A program made the translations under genes and the position numbers. The notes under the pieces were generated by a model, which was not told the origin of the DNA, ran no database searches, and was given only the letters and a program-made list of their open reading frames with translations. Positions 1 through 8,432 of a DNA stretch of 64,000 bases are shown here, one piece after another. This DNA comes from Aureimonas sp. ME7 (lineage in GTDB: Bacteria > Pseudomonadota > Alphaproteobacteria > Rhizobiales > Rhizobiaceae), in contig NZ_CAJCKW010000006.1 of assembly GCF_903970965.1 (NCBI RefSeq), positions 1-64,000 of the forward strand. Direction: 5' to 3'. Numbering within the stretch: position 1 is the stretch's first letter; the number at the start of each line of letters is the position of its first letter.

Positions 1-2400
1 CACGACGGCGCGGGCGGGCGCACCCACGACGTCCATGCCGAGCTCCAGTACTACATGGAGGAAGGCCACGGCGGATACGGGGTCAACCCGTTCAAGGTCG
101 AGAACGGCGTTCTGACCATCCACGGTGCGAAGGCCGATCCGACGGTCGCCTCGGGCACGGGCTACGACTACACGTCCGGCATGCTGTCGAGCCGAGGGGA
201 GTTCTCGCAGCAATACGGGTATTTCGAGATCCGCGCCGAAGTTCCGGCCCAGACCGGCACCTGGCCGGCCTTCTGGCTGATGCCGGCGCACGGCGAGGGT
301 GGGCAGGAACTCGACGTGTTCGAGCAGATCGGCTCCAACGCCGGCAAGGTCTACACGACCATGCATACGTCCAGCACCGGCGCCCCGACCAAGAGCGGTA
401 TTTCGTCCTGGGTCGGCGATGCGGGCGCGGGCATGCATACCTACGGTCTCCTTTGGACCAAGACCGAACTGGTGTGGTACGTCGACGGCGCCGAGGTCTA
501 CCGCCTGGCCACGCCCGCCGACATGCACCAGCCGATGTACATGGTCACCAACCTGGCGATCGGCGGAGATTGGCCGGGAAGCCCGGACGCCGGTTTCGTG
601 GGCGCCGACTACAAGATCGACTACATCCGCGCCTATCAGTTCGAAGGCCAACTCGTGAACGAGGCGCATCGCAATACCATCGCCGGCGAGAAGTGGTCGA
701 TGACGCTGGACGCGAGCGCCGACGACATCGTCCTGAAGGGCTCGGCCCACATCAACGCCACCGGCAACGCCAAGGACAACGTCCTGACTGGCAACGATGG
801 CAACAACACGCTGGACGGGCGCGAAGGCGCCGACACGATGTCGGGCGGCAAGGGCGACGATACCTACATTGTCGACAATGCCGGCGACGTCGTCATCGAG
901 AAGCCCGGCGAGGGCACCGACCGCGTGATGGCGAGCGTTTCCTACAAGCTGACCGACAATGTGGAGAACCTGATCCTCACCGGCACCGCCGACATCAACG
1001 GCACCGGCAACGCACTCGCCAACGTGATCAACGGCAATGCGGGCAACAACGTCATCGACGGGGGTCTGGGCGCCGACACCATGGCCGGCGGCAAGGGCGA
1101 CGACATCTACTATGTCGACAATGCCGGCGACGTCGTCATCGAATGGTCGGGCGAAGGGACGGACACGGTCTACGCGTCGATCTCCCACGCACTCGCGTCC
1201 CAGGTCGAGAACCTCGTCCTCACCGGCAAGGCCGATCTGAACGGCACGGGCAACTGGCTCGACAACAGGATCACCGGCAACGACGGCAACAACGTCCTGA
1301 ACGGCGGCTCGGGCGCCGACACGATGATCGGCGGCAAGGGCGACGACATCTACTATGTCGACAATGTCGGCGACGTGGTGGTGGAGAAGGCCGGCGAGGG
1401 CATCGACACCGTCTACACCAATCTCAGCAATTACCGGCTGGGCCTCAACGTGGAGAATCTCGTCTTCACCGGCGCTTGGGGCACGACGCTCACCGGCAAC
1501 GAACTGGCCAACAGCCTGACCGGCGGCATCGGCAGCGACACGCTGGACGGAGGGCTGGGCGCCGACACGATGATGGGGGGTATCGGCAACGACACCTACG
1601 TCGTCGATCATATCGGCGATCTCGTCATCGAGAAGGCGAACGAAGGCATCGACCGGGTCAATGCCAGCATTTCCTACAAGCTCACCGACAATGTCGAGAA
1701 TCTCACCCTGACCGGCACCGCCCATATCAACGGCACCGGCAACGCGCTCGCCAACGCGATCAACGGCAATGCGGGCAACAACATCATCGACGGGGGTCTG
1801 GGTGCCGACACCATGGCCGGCGGCAAGGGCGACGACATCTACTATGTCGACCATGCCGGCGACGTCGTCATCGAATGGTCGGGCGAAGGAACGGATACGG
1901 TCTATGCCAGCGTTTCCCATACGCTCGGCAACCAGGTCGAGAACCTCTTCCTCACCGGCAAGGCCGATCTCAACGGCACCGGCAACTGGCAGGACAATCA
2001 CATCACCGGCAACGACGGCAACAACGTCCTCGTCGGAGACGGTGGCAACGACACGCTGGAAGGCGGGCTCGGCGCCGACACGCTCTTCGGCGGCATCGGC
2101 AACGACGTCTTCGTCTTCCGCTCGATCGCCGACTCCCGCCCCGACGCGTTCGACACGATCAAGGATTTTTCCGCCGGCGATCGGATCGACCTGTCCCAGC
2201 TCTACGACGGCACCCTGAGCTTTCTCCACAGTGCTGCCTTCACGGGACACGCCGGCGAGGTGCATCTTGCGGCGGTGAAGGGCGGCGGCGTGATGATCGA
2301 GATCGACGTCAACGGCGATGCGGTCAGCGACAGCAGCATCTTCGTCGCCAATGCGAGCCTGTCGAGCTTCGCCAAGGATGGAAGCGCCTTCCTGCTCTGA
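1..2400 (+). CDS. GH16 endo-glucanase with C-terminal RTX calcium-binding repeats (5' truncated)
   Basis: The frame is open from base 1, so the true start lies left of the window. The N-terminal part visible here is a glycoside hydrolase family 16 domain: the active-site motif ELDVFE is encoded at 307-324, with the first Glu the expected nucleophile and the last the acid/base, followed by the Trp-rich beta-sandwich strands. From about base 760 on the protein is made of RTX-type repeats (GGKGDD, GNDGNN, GGLGADT) alternating with VENLxLTG segments, which in this family bind calcium and mark type I secretion; the C terminus ends in a hydrophobic FLL after a D/S-rich segment, as in type I substrates. 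The layout resembles rhizobial ExsH-like glycanases that trim exopolysaccharide. No ABC/MFP secretion genes are visible in the window. Substrate (beta-1,3, beta-1,3-1,4 or succinoglycan) cannot be told from sequence. Confidence 0.9.
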   Translation, partial: HDGAGGRTHDVHAELQYYMEEGHGGYGVNPFKVENGVLTIHGAKADPTVASGTGYDYTSGMLSSRGEFSQQYGYFEIRAEVPAQTGTWPAFWLMPAHGEGGQELDVFEQIGSNAGKVYTTMHTSSTGAPTKSGISSWVGDAGAGMHTYGLLWTKTELVWYVDGAEVYRLATPADMHQPMYMVTNLAIGGDWPGSPDAGFVGADYKIDYIRAYQFEGQLVNEAHRNTIAGEKWSMTLDASADDIVLKGSAHINATGNAKDNVLTGNDGNNTLDGREGADTMSGGKGDDTYIVDNAGDVVIEKPGEGTDRVMASVSYKLTDNVENLILTGTADINGTGNALANVINGNAGNNVIDGGLGADTMAGGKGDDIYYVDNAGDVVIEWSGEGTDTVYASISHALASQVENLVLTGKADLNGTGNWLDNRITGNDGNNVLNGGSGADTMIGGKGDDIYYVDNVGDVVVEKAGEGIDTVYTNLSNYRLGLNVENLVFTGAWGTTLTGNELANSLTGGIGSDTLDGGLGADTMMGGIGNDTYVVDHIGDLVIEKANEGIDRVNASISYKLTDNVENLTLTGTAHINGTGNALANAINGNAGNNIIDGGLGADTMAGGKGDDIYYVDHAGDVVIEWSGEGTDTVYASVSHTLGNQVENLFLTGKADLNGTGNWQDNHITGNDGNNVLVGDGGNDTLEGGLGADTLFGGIGNDVFVFRSIADSRPDAFDTIKDFSAGDRIDLSQLYDGTLSFLHSAAFTGHAGEVHLAAVKGGGVMIEIDVNGDAVSDSSIFVANASLSSFAKDGSAFLL
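931..2031 (+). repeat. 369-bp internal segmental duplication in the RTX tail
   Basis: Bases 931-1299 and 1663-2031 are near-identical copies in the same frame, each encoding about 123 residues that begin SYKLTDNVENL and end GNDGNNVL. Only scattered third-position and a few amino-acid changes separate them. A different repeat unit (about 1300-1662) sits between. This is a recent in-frame duplication inside the calcium-binding region. Confidence 0.85.
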
Positions 2401-2463
2401 GAGCGAGCGCCGGGGGTTTTGCCGGGCCACGGCGCCCGGCGGACCAACTCGGGTGACGAGGCA

Positions 2464-2490
2464 GGGGCCCGCCGAAACGAGGCGGGCCCC
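2464..2490. terminator. Strong hairpin after the GH16 gene
   Basis: Perfect 10-bp GC stem (2464-2473 with 2481-2490) and a 7-nt loop, 64 bases past the GH16 stop. There is no T-run on either strand, so it may act as a bidirectional or Rho-aided terminator or a 3' stabiliser. Confidence 0.55.
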
Positions 2491-2529
2491 ATGCATTTCA
2501 GCCGGACGGCGCGCGAAGGAAGAGTTCGA

Positions 2530-2715
2530 TCAGCGGCGGCGCCCTTGGAGAACGAGGCGCAATCCGATCCCTGTCGCTCCGGTGAGCACGATCCGGGCAC
2601 CGTCGGCATCGAGCCCTGTCAGCGGTACGTGGGCGCTGGCCGAAGTGGCACGCGCCGCCCCCAAACCAACGCCGCAGCCCCATGCGCTGATAAGGCCGCA
2701 GCCGATCCCCGGCAT
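2530..2715 (-). CDS. Possible 61-aa protein with a sortase-signal-like C terminus
   Basis: I do not recognise this frame and hold it weakly. It starts MPGIGCGLISAWG, a short hydrophobic, small-residue-rich segment, and ends with VPLTGLD, a hydrophobic stretch and the basic tail GRRR. That order (LPxTG-like motif, hydrophobic span, Arg tail) mimics Gram-positive cell-wall sorting signals, which is odd in an alphaproteobacterium. A run of six G lies about 10 bases before the ATG and could serve as a ribosome site. The 10-bp hairpin at 2464-2490 lies just past its stop. It could equally be a chance frame in GC-rich DNA. Confidence 0.25.
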   Translation of the reverse strand: MPGIGCGLISAWGCGVGLGAARATSASAHVPLTGLDADGARIVLTGATGIGLRLVLQGRRR

Positions 2716-2991
2716 CAGGCTAGCCCCCCGAGGGTATCGGTCCCGCCATGCCGGCCGGAACCCACGGCGGAGCGGACGGGAAATCGATGATGCTCGGATA
2801 GGCCGACCACGATGTGGCCGCTGGGGTGTCGGACTGTCATGGGCGTCTCCTTTCGAGGCACCCGATGGTAGCGACCCGGTCGATCGGCGCGGACAAGTTC
2901 GGGACAACGGCGAAGCGGCCTTTCCGCGCTTCGCCGCGTCTCCGCAAGACACGGGGCCCCGCCGATCCGACGAATTCCCGCCCCCTCCCCT

Positions 2992-3294
2992 TTACTGCGT
3001 GACCACGACGCTGGAGCGGTTGGTCTTGGGCATGATGGGCGTGCTGCGCAGGCTGCCGACCGCGTTGTTGCGCTGGCGTAGGAGGATGCGCCTCCGGGCT
3101 TCGAGGTCGCTGTTGTAGCGCTCGATGTTGCGCTCGCCCGCCGTTCGCCGCTGGTCCGAGCGGTCCGCATCCAGACGCTGGCGCAGCGTCTGGCCGGAAT
3201 CGGGGGTCGAGGTCGCCGTCTGCGCATGGGCCGAAAGCGAGGCGCCGCCCAGCATCGCCGCCCCGAGGGCGACCCGAAGAAACATCTTGCGCAT
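2992..3294 (-). CDS. Small secreted protein, function unknown
   Basis: A 100-aa product. The start at 3294 is chosen because AGGAGG lies 4-9 bases upstream and because it begins a clean signal peptide (MRKMFLRVALGAAMLGG...SAHA, cleavage near AHA/QT). The mature part is polar and Arg/Gln-rich, probably helical (TLRQRLDADRSDQRR...ARRRILLRQRNN) and has no cysteine. I recognise no family. An in-frame ATG 63 bases upstream is less likely because it would put 21 polar residues before the signal peptide. Confidence 0.65.
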   Translation of the reverse strand: MRKMFLRVALGAAMLGGASLSAHAQTATSTPDSGQTLRQRLDADRSDQRRTAGERNIERYNSDLEARRRILLRQRNNAVGSLRSTPIMPKTNRSSVVVTQ

Positions 3295-3483
3295 GCAGCC
3301 TCCTGGCGGTTCGTTGTTCGACGATAGCACGATTACCCCCTTCCCCGCATCACGCATGCGGGACGGGCACGATGCGGTGCGTCAACCTCGGCGAAAAAGC
3401 CCACCCCCTGCCAAGTTTGGTCTTGTCATCCGGGCGTGCTAGGGAGGGCACCACCCCCAACGAAGCTGCGAGGCTTTGGCGAC

Positions 3484-3894
3484 ATGCATTCGTCCCGTTC
3501 GGCGTGGCGGGATCGCGCGGCGATGTCCGCGTCCGCCCTCGTCCTCACCGTTCTGGCGGCCATGTCGGGCGCGCCGGCACAAGCACGCGACCGCCAGGTC
3601 GAAGTGCACAACACGACGAGTTTCCCCGTCTACACCTTCTACGGCTGGCCCCAGGATTTTCTGCCGGGAACCATCAACCTCGCGCCCCTGGCCATCCAGC
3701 CGAACGAGCGGCGGACGATCGAGATCGACGACCCTTACGACAAGTGCATGTTCAGCTTCATCGCCGAGTTCCAGAAGCCGCGTGACAAGCAGCGCATTCT
3801 TCCCCGGTTGAAGCCGCGCAAGGTTCCCAATCCCACCTGGGTCCGTGGTTTCAACGTGTGCGCTGCGCAAAAACCGGTCGTAGAGGTCAAGTAA
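3484..3894 (+). CDS. Secreted hypothetical protein with two cysteines
   Basis: Product of about 136 aa from the ATG at 3484; a GTG at 3436 in the same frame would add 16 residues. The N terminus has a signal peptide ending near APAQA/RD. The mature part contains VEVHNTTSFPVYTFYGWP, a beta-rich start resembling small periplasmic proteins that decorate a beta-sandwich, and two Cys (in DKCMF and NVCAA) that could form a disulfide. The gene stands alone. No function is assigned. Confidence 0.65.
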   Translation: MHSSRSAWRDRAAMSASALVLTVLAAMSGAPAQARDRQVEVHNTTSFPVYTFYGWPQDFLPGTINLAPLAIQPNERRTIEIDDPYDKCMFSFIAEFQKPRDKQRILPRLKPRKVPNPTWVRGFNVCAAQKPVVEVK

Positions 3895-4259
3895 CGTAGG
3901 CCCCAGTCATTGCCAGGGCGAACGACGGGCGCCGGGACGGGCGAACGGGAGCGCACCCGCGGTTCCGTCGCCTCCAGAACTTGCGGTCGATCTTCCCCTT
4001 CCCGGCCAGCCCACGAAACTCCCCTTCGATCATCCGCACCCCGCCGTGGGACGGGCATGCCGGACATCGTCCAAATCGCAGCCCGTTCGCCGTGAGGACT
4101 GGTGCGTCTCGCGTATCGACCGAGAATCGGACCCAAAGGCCTCTTCGCTCCCCGACCGCCCAAGGTTCCGACCCGGCGATGGCAACACAACGTGAAGTCG
4201 CAATAGCTTTACGTAAGCCTTATTATGACCAATATCATGGGTGGATCGGAGGAGACCTC
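3895..4259. other. Intergenic stretch, no gene seen
   Basis: About 365 bases with no frame showing protein-like composition. The last 60 bases before the next gene are AT-richer than the rest and probably hold its promoter, but I cannot point to convincing -35/-10 boxes. Confidence 0.5.
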
Positions 4260-4430
4260 ATGTGGATCAGTACGGACGCTGCGAGACGGGCGGCTGAAGC
4301 CGCTGAAAGTGCCGTTCGCGACAGGCTGCCGGTACGCGAGGAGATGCGCCCGGCACGCGGTCTTCTGATTGGTCTGACGCTTTCGGTGGTGTTCTGGCTT
4401 GCACTTCTCGTGGTCTGGCTGGCGCTCTAG
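4260..4430 (+). CDS. 56-aa single-pass membrane protein
   Basis: Starts at the ATG at 4260, preceded by a very good ribosome site (GGAGGAG, 5-11 bases upstream). The product is MWISTDAARRAAEAAES..., an amphipathic N-terminal helix of about 30 residues, then one strongly hydrophobic segment (residues about 34-56, LLIGLTLSVVFWLALLVVWLAL) that runs to the C terminus. This is the layout of a tail-anchored small membrane protein. No family recognised. Longer in-frame starts exist (ATG at about 4179) but lack a ribosome site as good as this one. Confidence 0.6.
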   Translation: MWISTDAARRAAEAAESAVRDRLPVREEMRPARGLLIGLTLSVVFWLALLVVWLAL

Positions 4431-4454
4431 TCCCATGCCCTGGACGCGTATCGA

Positions 4455-5054
4455 CTAGCGTGCCGGCTGGTTCGAACTGGCGCTCAGCTGTTCCACCCAG
4501 GCCGCCAAAGCCTGCCCCGCCTGGCTTGACGCGCTTCCCATGAGGCTTGGCGCATCCGTCCCGCAACGAAACGATACGGCGCGCCGATCCGCATAGCTCG
4601 CCGCTGCCTCGAGCCCGTCGCCCGGGATCTGGCGCAGGACACCCACCACGCAGCCCGGTCGCGCGTCCCGGCCCGGTTTGATGACGACGAGATAGCGTGT
4701 CCCGCCCTCGCTCCCCTCCGGCAGTTCGTAGCCGACGATCCCCGCGATCGGACGGCCTTCGAGAATCCGCCAGGTCACGCTCCGGCCCAGAACGCTTCGA
4801 CCCGGTGGATCAGCCTGGAAGACCGGGGTGCCGAGAGCCACCGCCCGCGCGTCGGCGCCGCCCAGGAACACGTCGGTTCCCACCAATCCGGCGCAGCGCA
4901 GAACGCCCCGGCCCGCGTTCGGCTCGTCGACGCAAAGCTTGGGCAGGAGGGGGGAAGCGGCCGAGGAGATGTCCGGTGGCGGATCGGTTCGACCGGCGCC
5001 ATCCCCTCCGGTTGCCGCAGCCAATCCCAGAAACAGCATCAGAGCCGAGTGCAT
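4455..5054 (-). CDS. Secreted hypothetical protein, 199 aa
   Basis: The start at 5054 has GGGAAG about 8 bases upstream and gives a short signal peptide (MHSALMLFLGLAAATGG). The mature part has about five cysteines (KLCVDEP, LRCAGL, PGCVVG, FRCGTD), even spacing that suggests disulfides in the periplasm. Composition is alanine- and glycine-rich and beta-like, with no catalytic motif I can name. It is followed upstream (higher coordinates) by the YggT gene on the same strand with a 139-bp gap, so co-transcription is possible but unproven. Confidence 0.65.
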   Translation of the reverse strand: MHSALMLFLGLAAATGGDGAGRTDPPPDISSAASPLLPKLCVDEPNAGRGVLRCAGLVGTDVFLGGADARAVALGTPVFQADPPGRSVLGRSVTWRILEGRPIAGIVGYELPEGSEGGTRYLVVIKPGRDARPGCVVGVLRQIPGDGLEAAASYADRRAVSFRCGTDAPSLMGSASSQAGQALAAWVEQLSASSNQPAR

Positions 5055-5193
5055 GAGAGCTTCCCAACCCGTTCCGTTCGACGAGAGCCGACCGCGTGTT
5101 GCCGGAGGTCGGGTATGCGAGCCTTATCTGGGACACGTCGTGCCATCGGGGCAAGGGATGGTGGGCCAGATCGGCGAGCGTCGCAACGCCCGT

Positions 5194-5484
5194 TCAGCGC
5201 AGGAGGTAGGGTCCGTACTGGTAGATCAGCTGCTGCAGGAAGAAGATGATGACGAGCACCACGAGCGGCGAAAGGTCGATGCCGCCCAGATTGGGTAACA
5301 CGCGGCGCAAGGGCCGGTACATCGGCTCCGTCAGACGATAAAGGGCATCGGCCACGGTTCGCACGAAGTTGTTCCGGTAGTCGAGAATGTTGAAGGCGAG
5401 AAGCCACGAAAGAATGGCCGACACCACCACGATCCACCAGACGATGTTGAGGACGAAAACCAGCGTGTTGAGGATGGCGAGCAT
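5194..5484 (-). CDS. YggT family integral membrane protein
   Basis: A 96-aa product with two hydrophobic spans (about residues 2-32 and 70-92) separated by the conserved YggT cytoplasmic segment ALYRLTEPMYRPLRRVLP and followed by GGIDLSPLVVLVIIFFLQ, both hallmarks of the family. The start at 5484 is preferred over upstream in-frame ATGs because GAAAGG precedes it and the protein then has the usual family length. YggT proteins are linked to osmotic-shock resistance and to cell-division or chloroplast CCB3-like membrane assembly; the exact role is unknown. Confidence 0.9.
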   Translation of the reverse strand: MLAILNTLVFVLNIVWWIVVVSAILSWLLAFNILDYRNNFVRTVADALYRLTEPMYRPLRRVLPNLGGIDLSPLVVLVIIFFLQQLIYQYGPYLLR

Positions 5485-5841
5485 ATGCGGCGGCGGCCTT
5501 TCGTTGAACGCGAAGCCGAGGGCACGGATTCGTGGGGGCACTTTCGCAGGACGAGATGGGGATTTTCCTAACGGATGCCAGCCGGCCGCGATCAACACAT
5601 CGTTCTCCGGCCTCCGGCACAGGATCGCAGAGAAGGCGTGCTCCAAATCGGCATCGGCCGAGGCGAACGGACTTCAAGGCGAAGGCCGTGCGCGCTGGAG
5701 TTCGAACACGGGCCGCCCCATCGCGCGATCGGGGATCGGGCACCTCCCCTGAAGCCTAGGATTTCTCGGTTGCCGGATGGTACGAGACGCGCCCTCGTGG
5801 CGCCCTGCGCACGACCCACGATCGGCATCCTCACAACACAC
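5485..5841. other. Intergenic stretch, no gene seen
   Basis: About 355 bases between the YggT start and the tRNA promoter. Several GC-rich open frames cross it but none has a plausible ribosome site plus protein-like composition. It should hold the YggT promoter on the minus strand. Confidence 0.5.
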
Positions 5842-5870
5842 TTGACACCCCACCCGCCCCCATCCTAAAT
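5842..5870 (+). promoter_or_regulatory. Sigma-70-type promoter of tRNA-Ala
   Basis: TTGACA at 5842-5847, a 17-bp spacer, and CTAAAT at 5865-5870, ending 17 bases before the tRNA 5' end. The -35 box is a perfect consensus match. Confidence 0.7.
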
Positions 5871-5887
5871 GCCGCCCACCGGTGGAC

Positions 5888-5963
<76 letters not shown>

Positions 5964-6029
5964 GTCCGTTTCAGAACAAGCACTTAGCCGTTGGTTTCCC
6001 TTGGTGGGACAACCGAGTGAGACATTCGC

Positions 6030-7688
6030 TTGTTCAATCCGACCTATCTTCAGCTATCCCGCCACGGCATCTTCTATTTTCGCTGGCGCATCCCGACCGA
6101 ATCAAAGGGCCTCACTGGAAGCCTTCGGGTCTCTCTCAGGACTAGGGAGCCCCGCCAAGCGTTGCAGTTGGCCATGCCGCTCAGCTATCTGGCGAGGACC
6201 GTGACGGTACAGGGCCTACGGAGCAGCATGGATCACAAGCAGCTTAGGATCGTACTCAGAGAGCACTTCGATCGCTTCCTCACTCAGAAGAAAGCGGCGA
6301 TTGACGCAGACGGGCCTTTGTCACCATCGGAGCAAGAGCTGCTGCGCAATACGGCAGCGCTGGCAGAACTCCAGCTCAGAGACGGCCCTATCGATGCCGA
6401 TGAATGCGAGGCCGAGACAACCGCATTCAACAATCTGTACGGGCTCGGCATTGAACCGCGAACTTCGAAATTCGAAGCGCTGAAGCGCTCGCTGCTTCAG
6501 GCTCAACGAGACTTCGCGCATGCGTCCCTTGATTACAGTGCTCAATCTGAAACCTTCGACTACTCAGAGAGGGGGGCTTCACATCCCATCCCCAAGGCGA
6601 CGAAGCAGACCGGCCTCACCCTATGTGCCCTGGTTGCCGAGTATCAGAAGGTCGTAGAGCGGGAAGGCCGCTGGGCAGAGAAGACCGGGCAGGAACGCCT
6701 TGAGCACCTGAATCTTCTCTATGAGCGGATCGGGAAGGACATTCCAGTTCACGCTGTTGGACGCGAACAAGCGAATGACATACGCGATGTGCTCATGTCT
6801 TATCCTGTCAATAGACATAAATCGGCGCGGACGAGGGGCAAGCCACTTGAGGCTGTGATTTCAGACCAAAGCTTGAAAAAGCTTCACAATCGTACGGTCA
6901 ATAAGTACCTGAATACCTACAACGGCCTTTTCAATTGGGGTTGTAGGTCTGGGCATTGCCAGATGAACCCTTTCGAAGGTTTGTCATTGCGACCGGACAA
7001 GAAAGAAAAGGAAGCGCCTCGCCTTCCATTTCAGCCTAACCAGTTGGAGCGCATCACTTCAGCTCTTTTAGATGAAACGGTAGATCGGCACCCCCATCAC
7101 AAGTGGGGCACGCTTCTAGCAATCTACTCGGGAGCAAGACTTAACGAGATTGCCCAGCTTCACCTTACTGATATCCGCGATGTTGACGGAATATGGTGCA
7201 TCGATATCAACGAAGACAAAGGCACTCTGAAGAAACTTAAGAACCGAGCCTCCAAACGTGTTGTTCCGATACATCCGAAGTTAATATCCTATGGCTTCCT
7301 GCAGTACGTTGATTCGATAAAATCGAACCCACAGGAGGATCGGCTATTTCCGAAATTAACCTACAGCAAGTCTGACGGATACGGTCGCAATCTCGGACGT
7401 TGGGTGAACGAGACGCTTCTCCCCGGTCTACAGATCAAGACCAAGCAGCTAACCTTTCATAGCTTCCGGCACACCGTTGTCGGAGCATTATTCAACGCGA
7501 ACGTTTCAGAGCCTCACGTAATGGCTATCGTTGGCCATGAGCCAGGCACCACCACACTGAAAACCTACAACCGCAATGGGTTCGCGATGCACATTCTGCT
7601 GAGCGCTATCCAACGTATTTTTGATGACAAAGCCGAACCAATGACGCTCGGCCACCCAGCCTCCAACGTTGACATATCCCTTTCCTGA
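6030..7688 (+). CDS. Tyrosine recombinase / phage-type integrase
   Basis: A 552-aa product, catalysing site-specific excision and integration of the island. The N terminus has the YxFRWRIP signature of DUF6538-type integrases (LSRHGIFYFRWRIP), followed by a core-binding helical region. The C-terminal catalytic domain shows the full set: Arg in SGARLNEIAQL, Lys in the beta-hairpin KNRASKRVVP, HSFRH, IVGHEP and the nucleophile Tyr in TLKTYNRNG. The start is a TTG at 6030; a stop codon in frame at 6018 leaves only it or an ATT at 6024 upstream, and the ribosome site is weak. It begins 66 bases after the tRNA, directly at attL, as expected for an integrase of a tRNA-borne island. Confidence 0.92.
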   Translation: MFNPTYLQLSRHGIFYFRWRIPTESKGLTGSLRVSLRTREPRQALQLAMPLSYLARTVTVQGLRSSMDHKQLRIVLREHFDRFLTQKKAAIDADGPLSPSEQELLRNTAALAELQLRDGPIDADECEAETTAFNNLYGLGIEPRTSKFEALKRSLLQAQRDFAHASLDYSAQSETFDYSERGASHPIPKATKQTGLTLCALVAEYQKVVEREGRWAEKTGQERLEHLNLLYERIGKDIPVHAVGREQANDIRDVLMSYPVNRHKSARTRGKPLEAVISDQSLKKLHNRTVNKYLNTYNGLFNWGCRSGHCQMNPFEGLSLRPDKKEKEAPRLPFQPNQLERITSALLDETVDRHPHHKWGTLLAIYSGARLNEIAQLHLTDIRDVDGIWCIDINEDKGTLKKLKNRASKRVVPIHPKLISYGFLQYVDSIKSNPQEDRLFPKLTYSKSDGYGRNLGRWVNETLLPGLQIKTKQLTFHSFRHTVVGALFNANVSEPHVMAIVGHEPGTTTLKTYNRNGFAMHILLSAIQRIFDDKAEPMTLGHPASNVDISLS

Positions 7689-7941
7689 GCTGAGATAGCG
7701 GTTAGAGCCGTACGTGCGGCTTCGGGGCGTGGAAACCCCTAATGGATCGGTACAGGTGCCCACCGGAAGGGCGCCCACTCCTTGACCTATGGTCGGGGAG
7801 CCTGTGGCGTATGCAACAGGTTCTCTGAACTAAAGGCTACAGGGACCGTATCCATTCGGTTTTCCAACTCCCCGATCACCAAGATCAAGGGCCTTCGCGG
7901 GGACGCACCGCGACAACAGCCCGCAGTTGGAGTGACATGCC

Positions 7942-8259
7942 GTGGGAACGATCCTTTTCCTTCTGGCTGCCGGTTTCGGCATCTACAAGCTCGTAGCTTT
8001 CAACACTCGGAATGGACGCGAGACCGTCCGAGCCTTCATGTACCTTCGCATGCTGCACAACGGCGTCGAGGCCGAGCAGGCACAGGCAATGGTCGATGTC
8101 GGCATTGAGGATGTCAGCCCGGATGTCGTACGCAGTGCGAGGGCTTTCGTTCAATCCAAATTCGGGGGACGGCAGTTGCCGCTGATCCGACTTGCATACG
8201 AGAACGGAATGTCAGCTCGCCTTTCGGGCTGGCAACGTCTTCTCGTATCTCGTGCATAG
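7942..8259 (+). CDS. Small membrane-anchored protein in the island
   Basis: A 105-aa product from a GTG at 7942 with GGAG about 10 bases before it. The first 20 residues (ILFLLAAGFGIYKLVAF) form one transmembrane or signal-anchor segment; the rest is soluble and mostly helical, with EAEQAQAMVDVGIEDVSPD followed by a basic, hydrophobic tail. I recognise no family. It lies between the integrase and the serine recombinase and could be an accessory cargo gene; it runs convergent with the latter. Confidence 0.55.
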   Translation: MGTILFLLAAGFGIYKLVAFNTRNGRETVRAFMYLRMLHNGVEAEQAQAMVDVGIEDVSPDVVRSARAFVQSKFGGRQLPLIRLAYENGMSARLSGWQRLLVSRA

Positions 8260-8295
8260 CTAAGGCCAGAAACCTCATACAGATACGCGCACAAG

Positions 8296-8328
8296 TCCGA
8301 GGCGGGAGATAGCGAAAACCGCCTCGGA
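8296..8328. terminator. Bidirectional hairpin between convergent genes
   Basis: Perfect 10-bp stem (8296-8305 with 8319-8328) around a 13-base AT-leaning loop, placed between the membrane-protein stop (8259) and the serine recombinase stop (8433). A second inverted repeat, TCTGGGC / GCCCAGA at 8333-8339 and 8359-8365, follows directly. Confidence 0.6.
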
Positions 8329-8432
8329 GGACTCTGGGCGGCCGGAAGCTGCCCACCAGCCCAGACTAAGCCGGATGGCGATGGATCGCCTCAGCGGGGC
8401 GCTACGGCCGATTGTGGACCTACCTCCCCTGC

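Noticed and set aside
453-2456. 667-aa plus-strand frame inside the RTX gene
   Set aside because: Arg/His/Gln-repetitive shadow of the GH16-RTX repeats in another frame.
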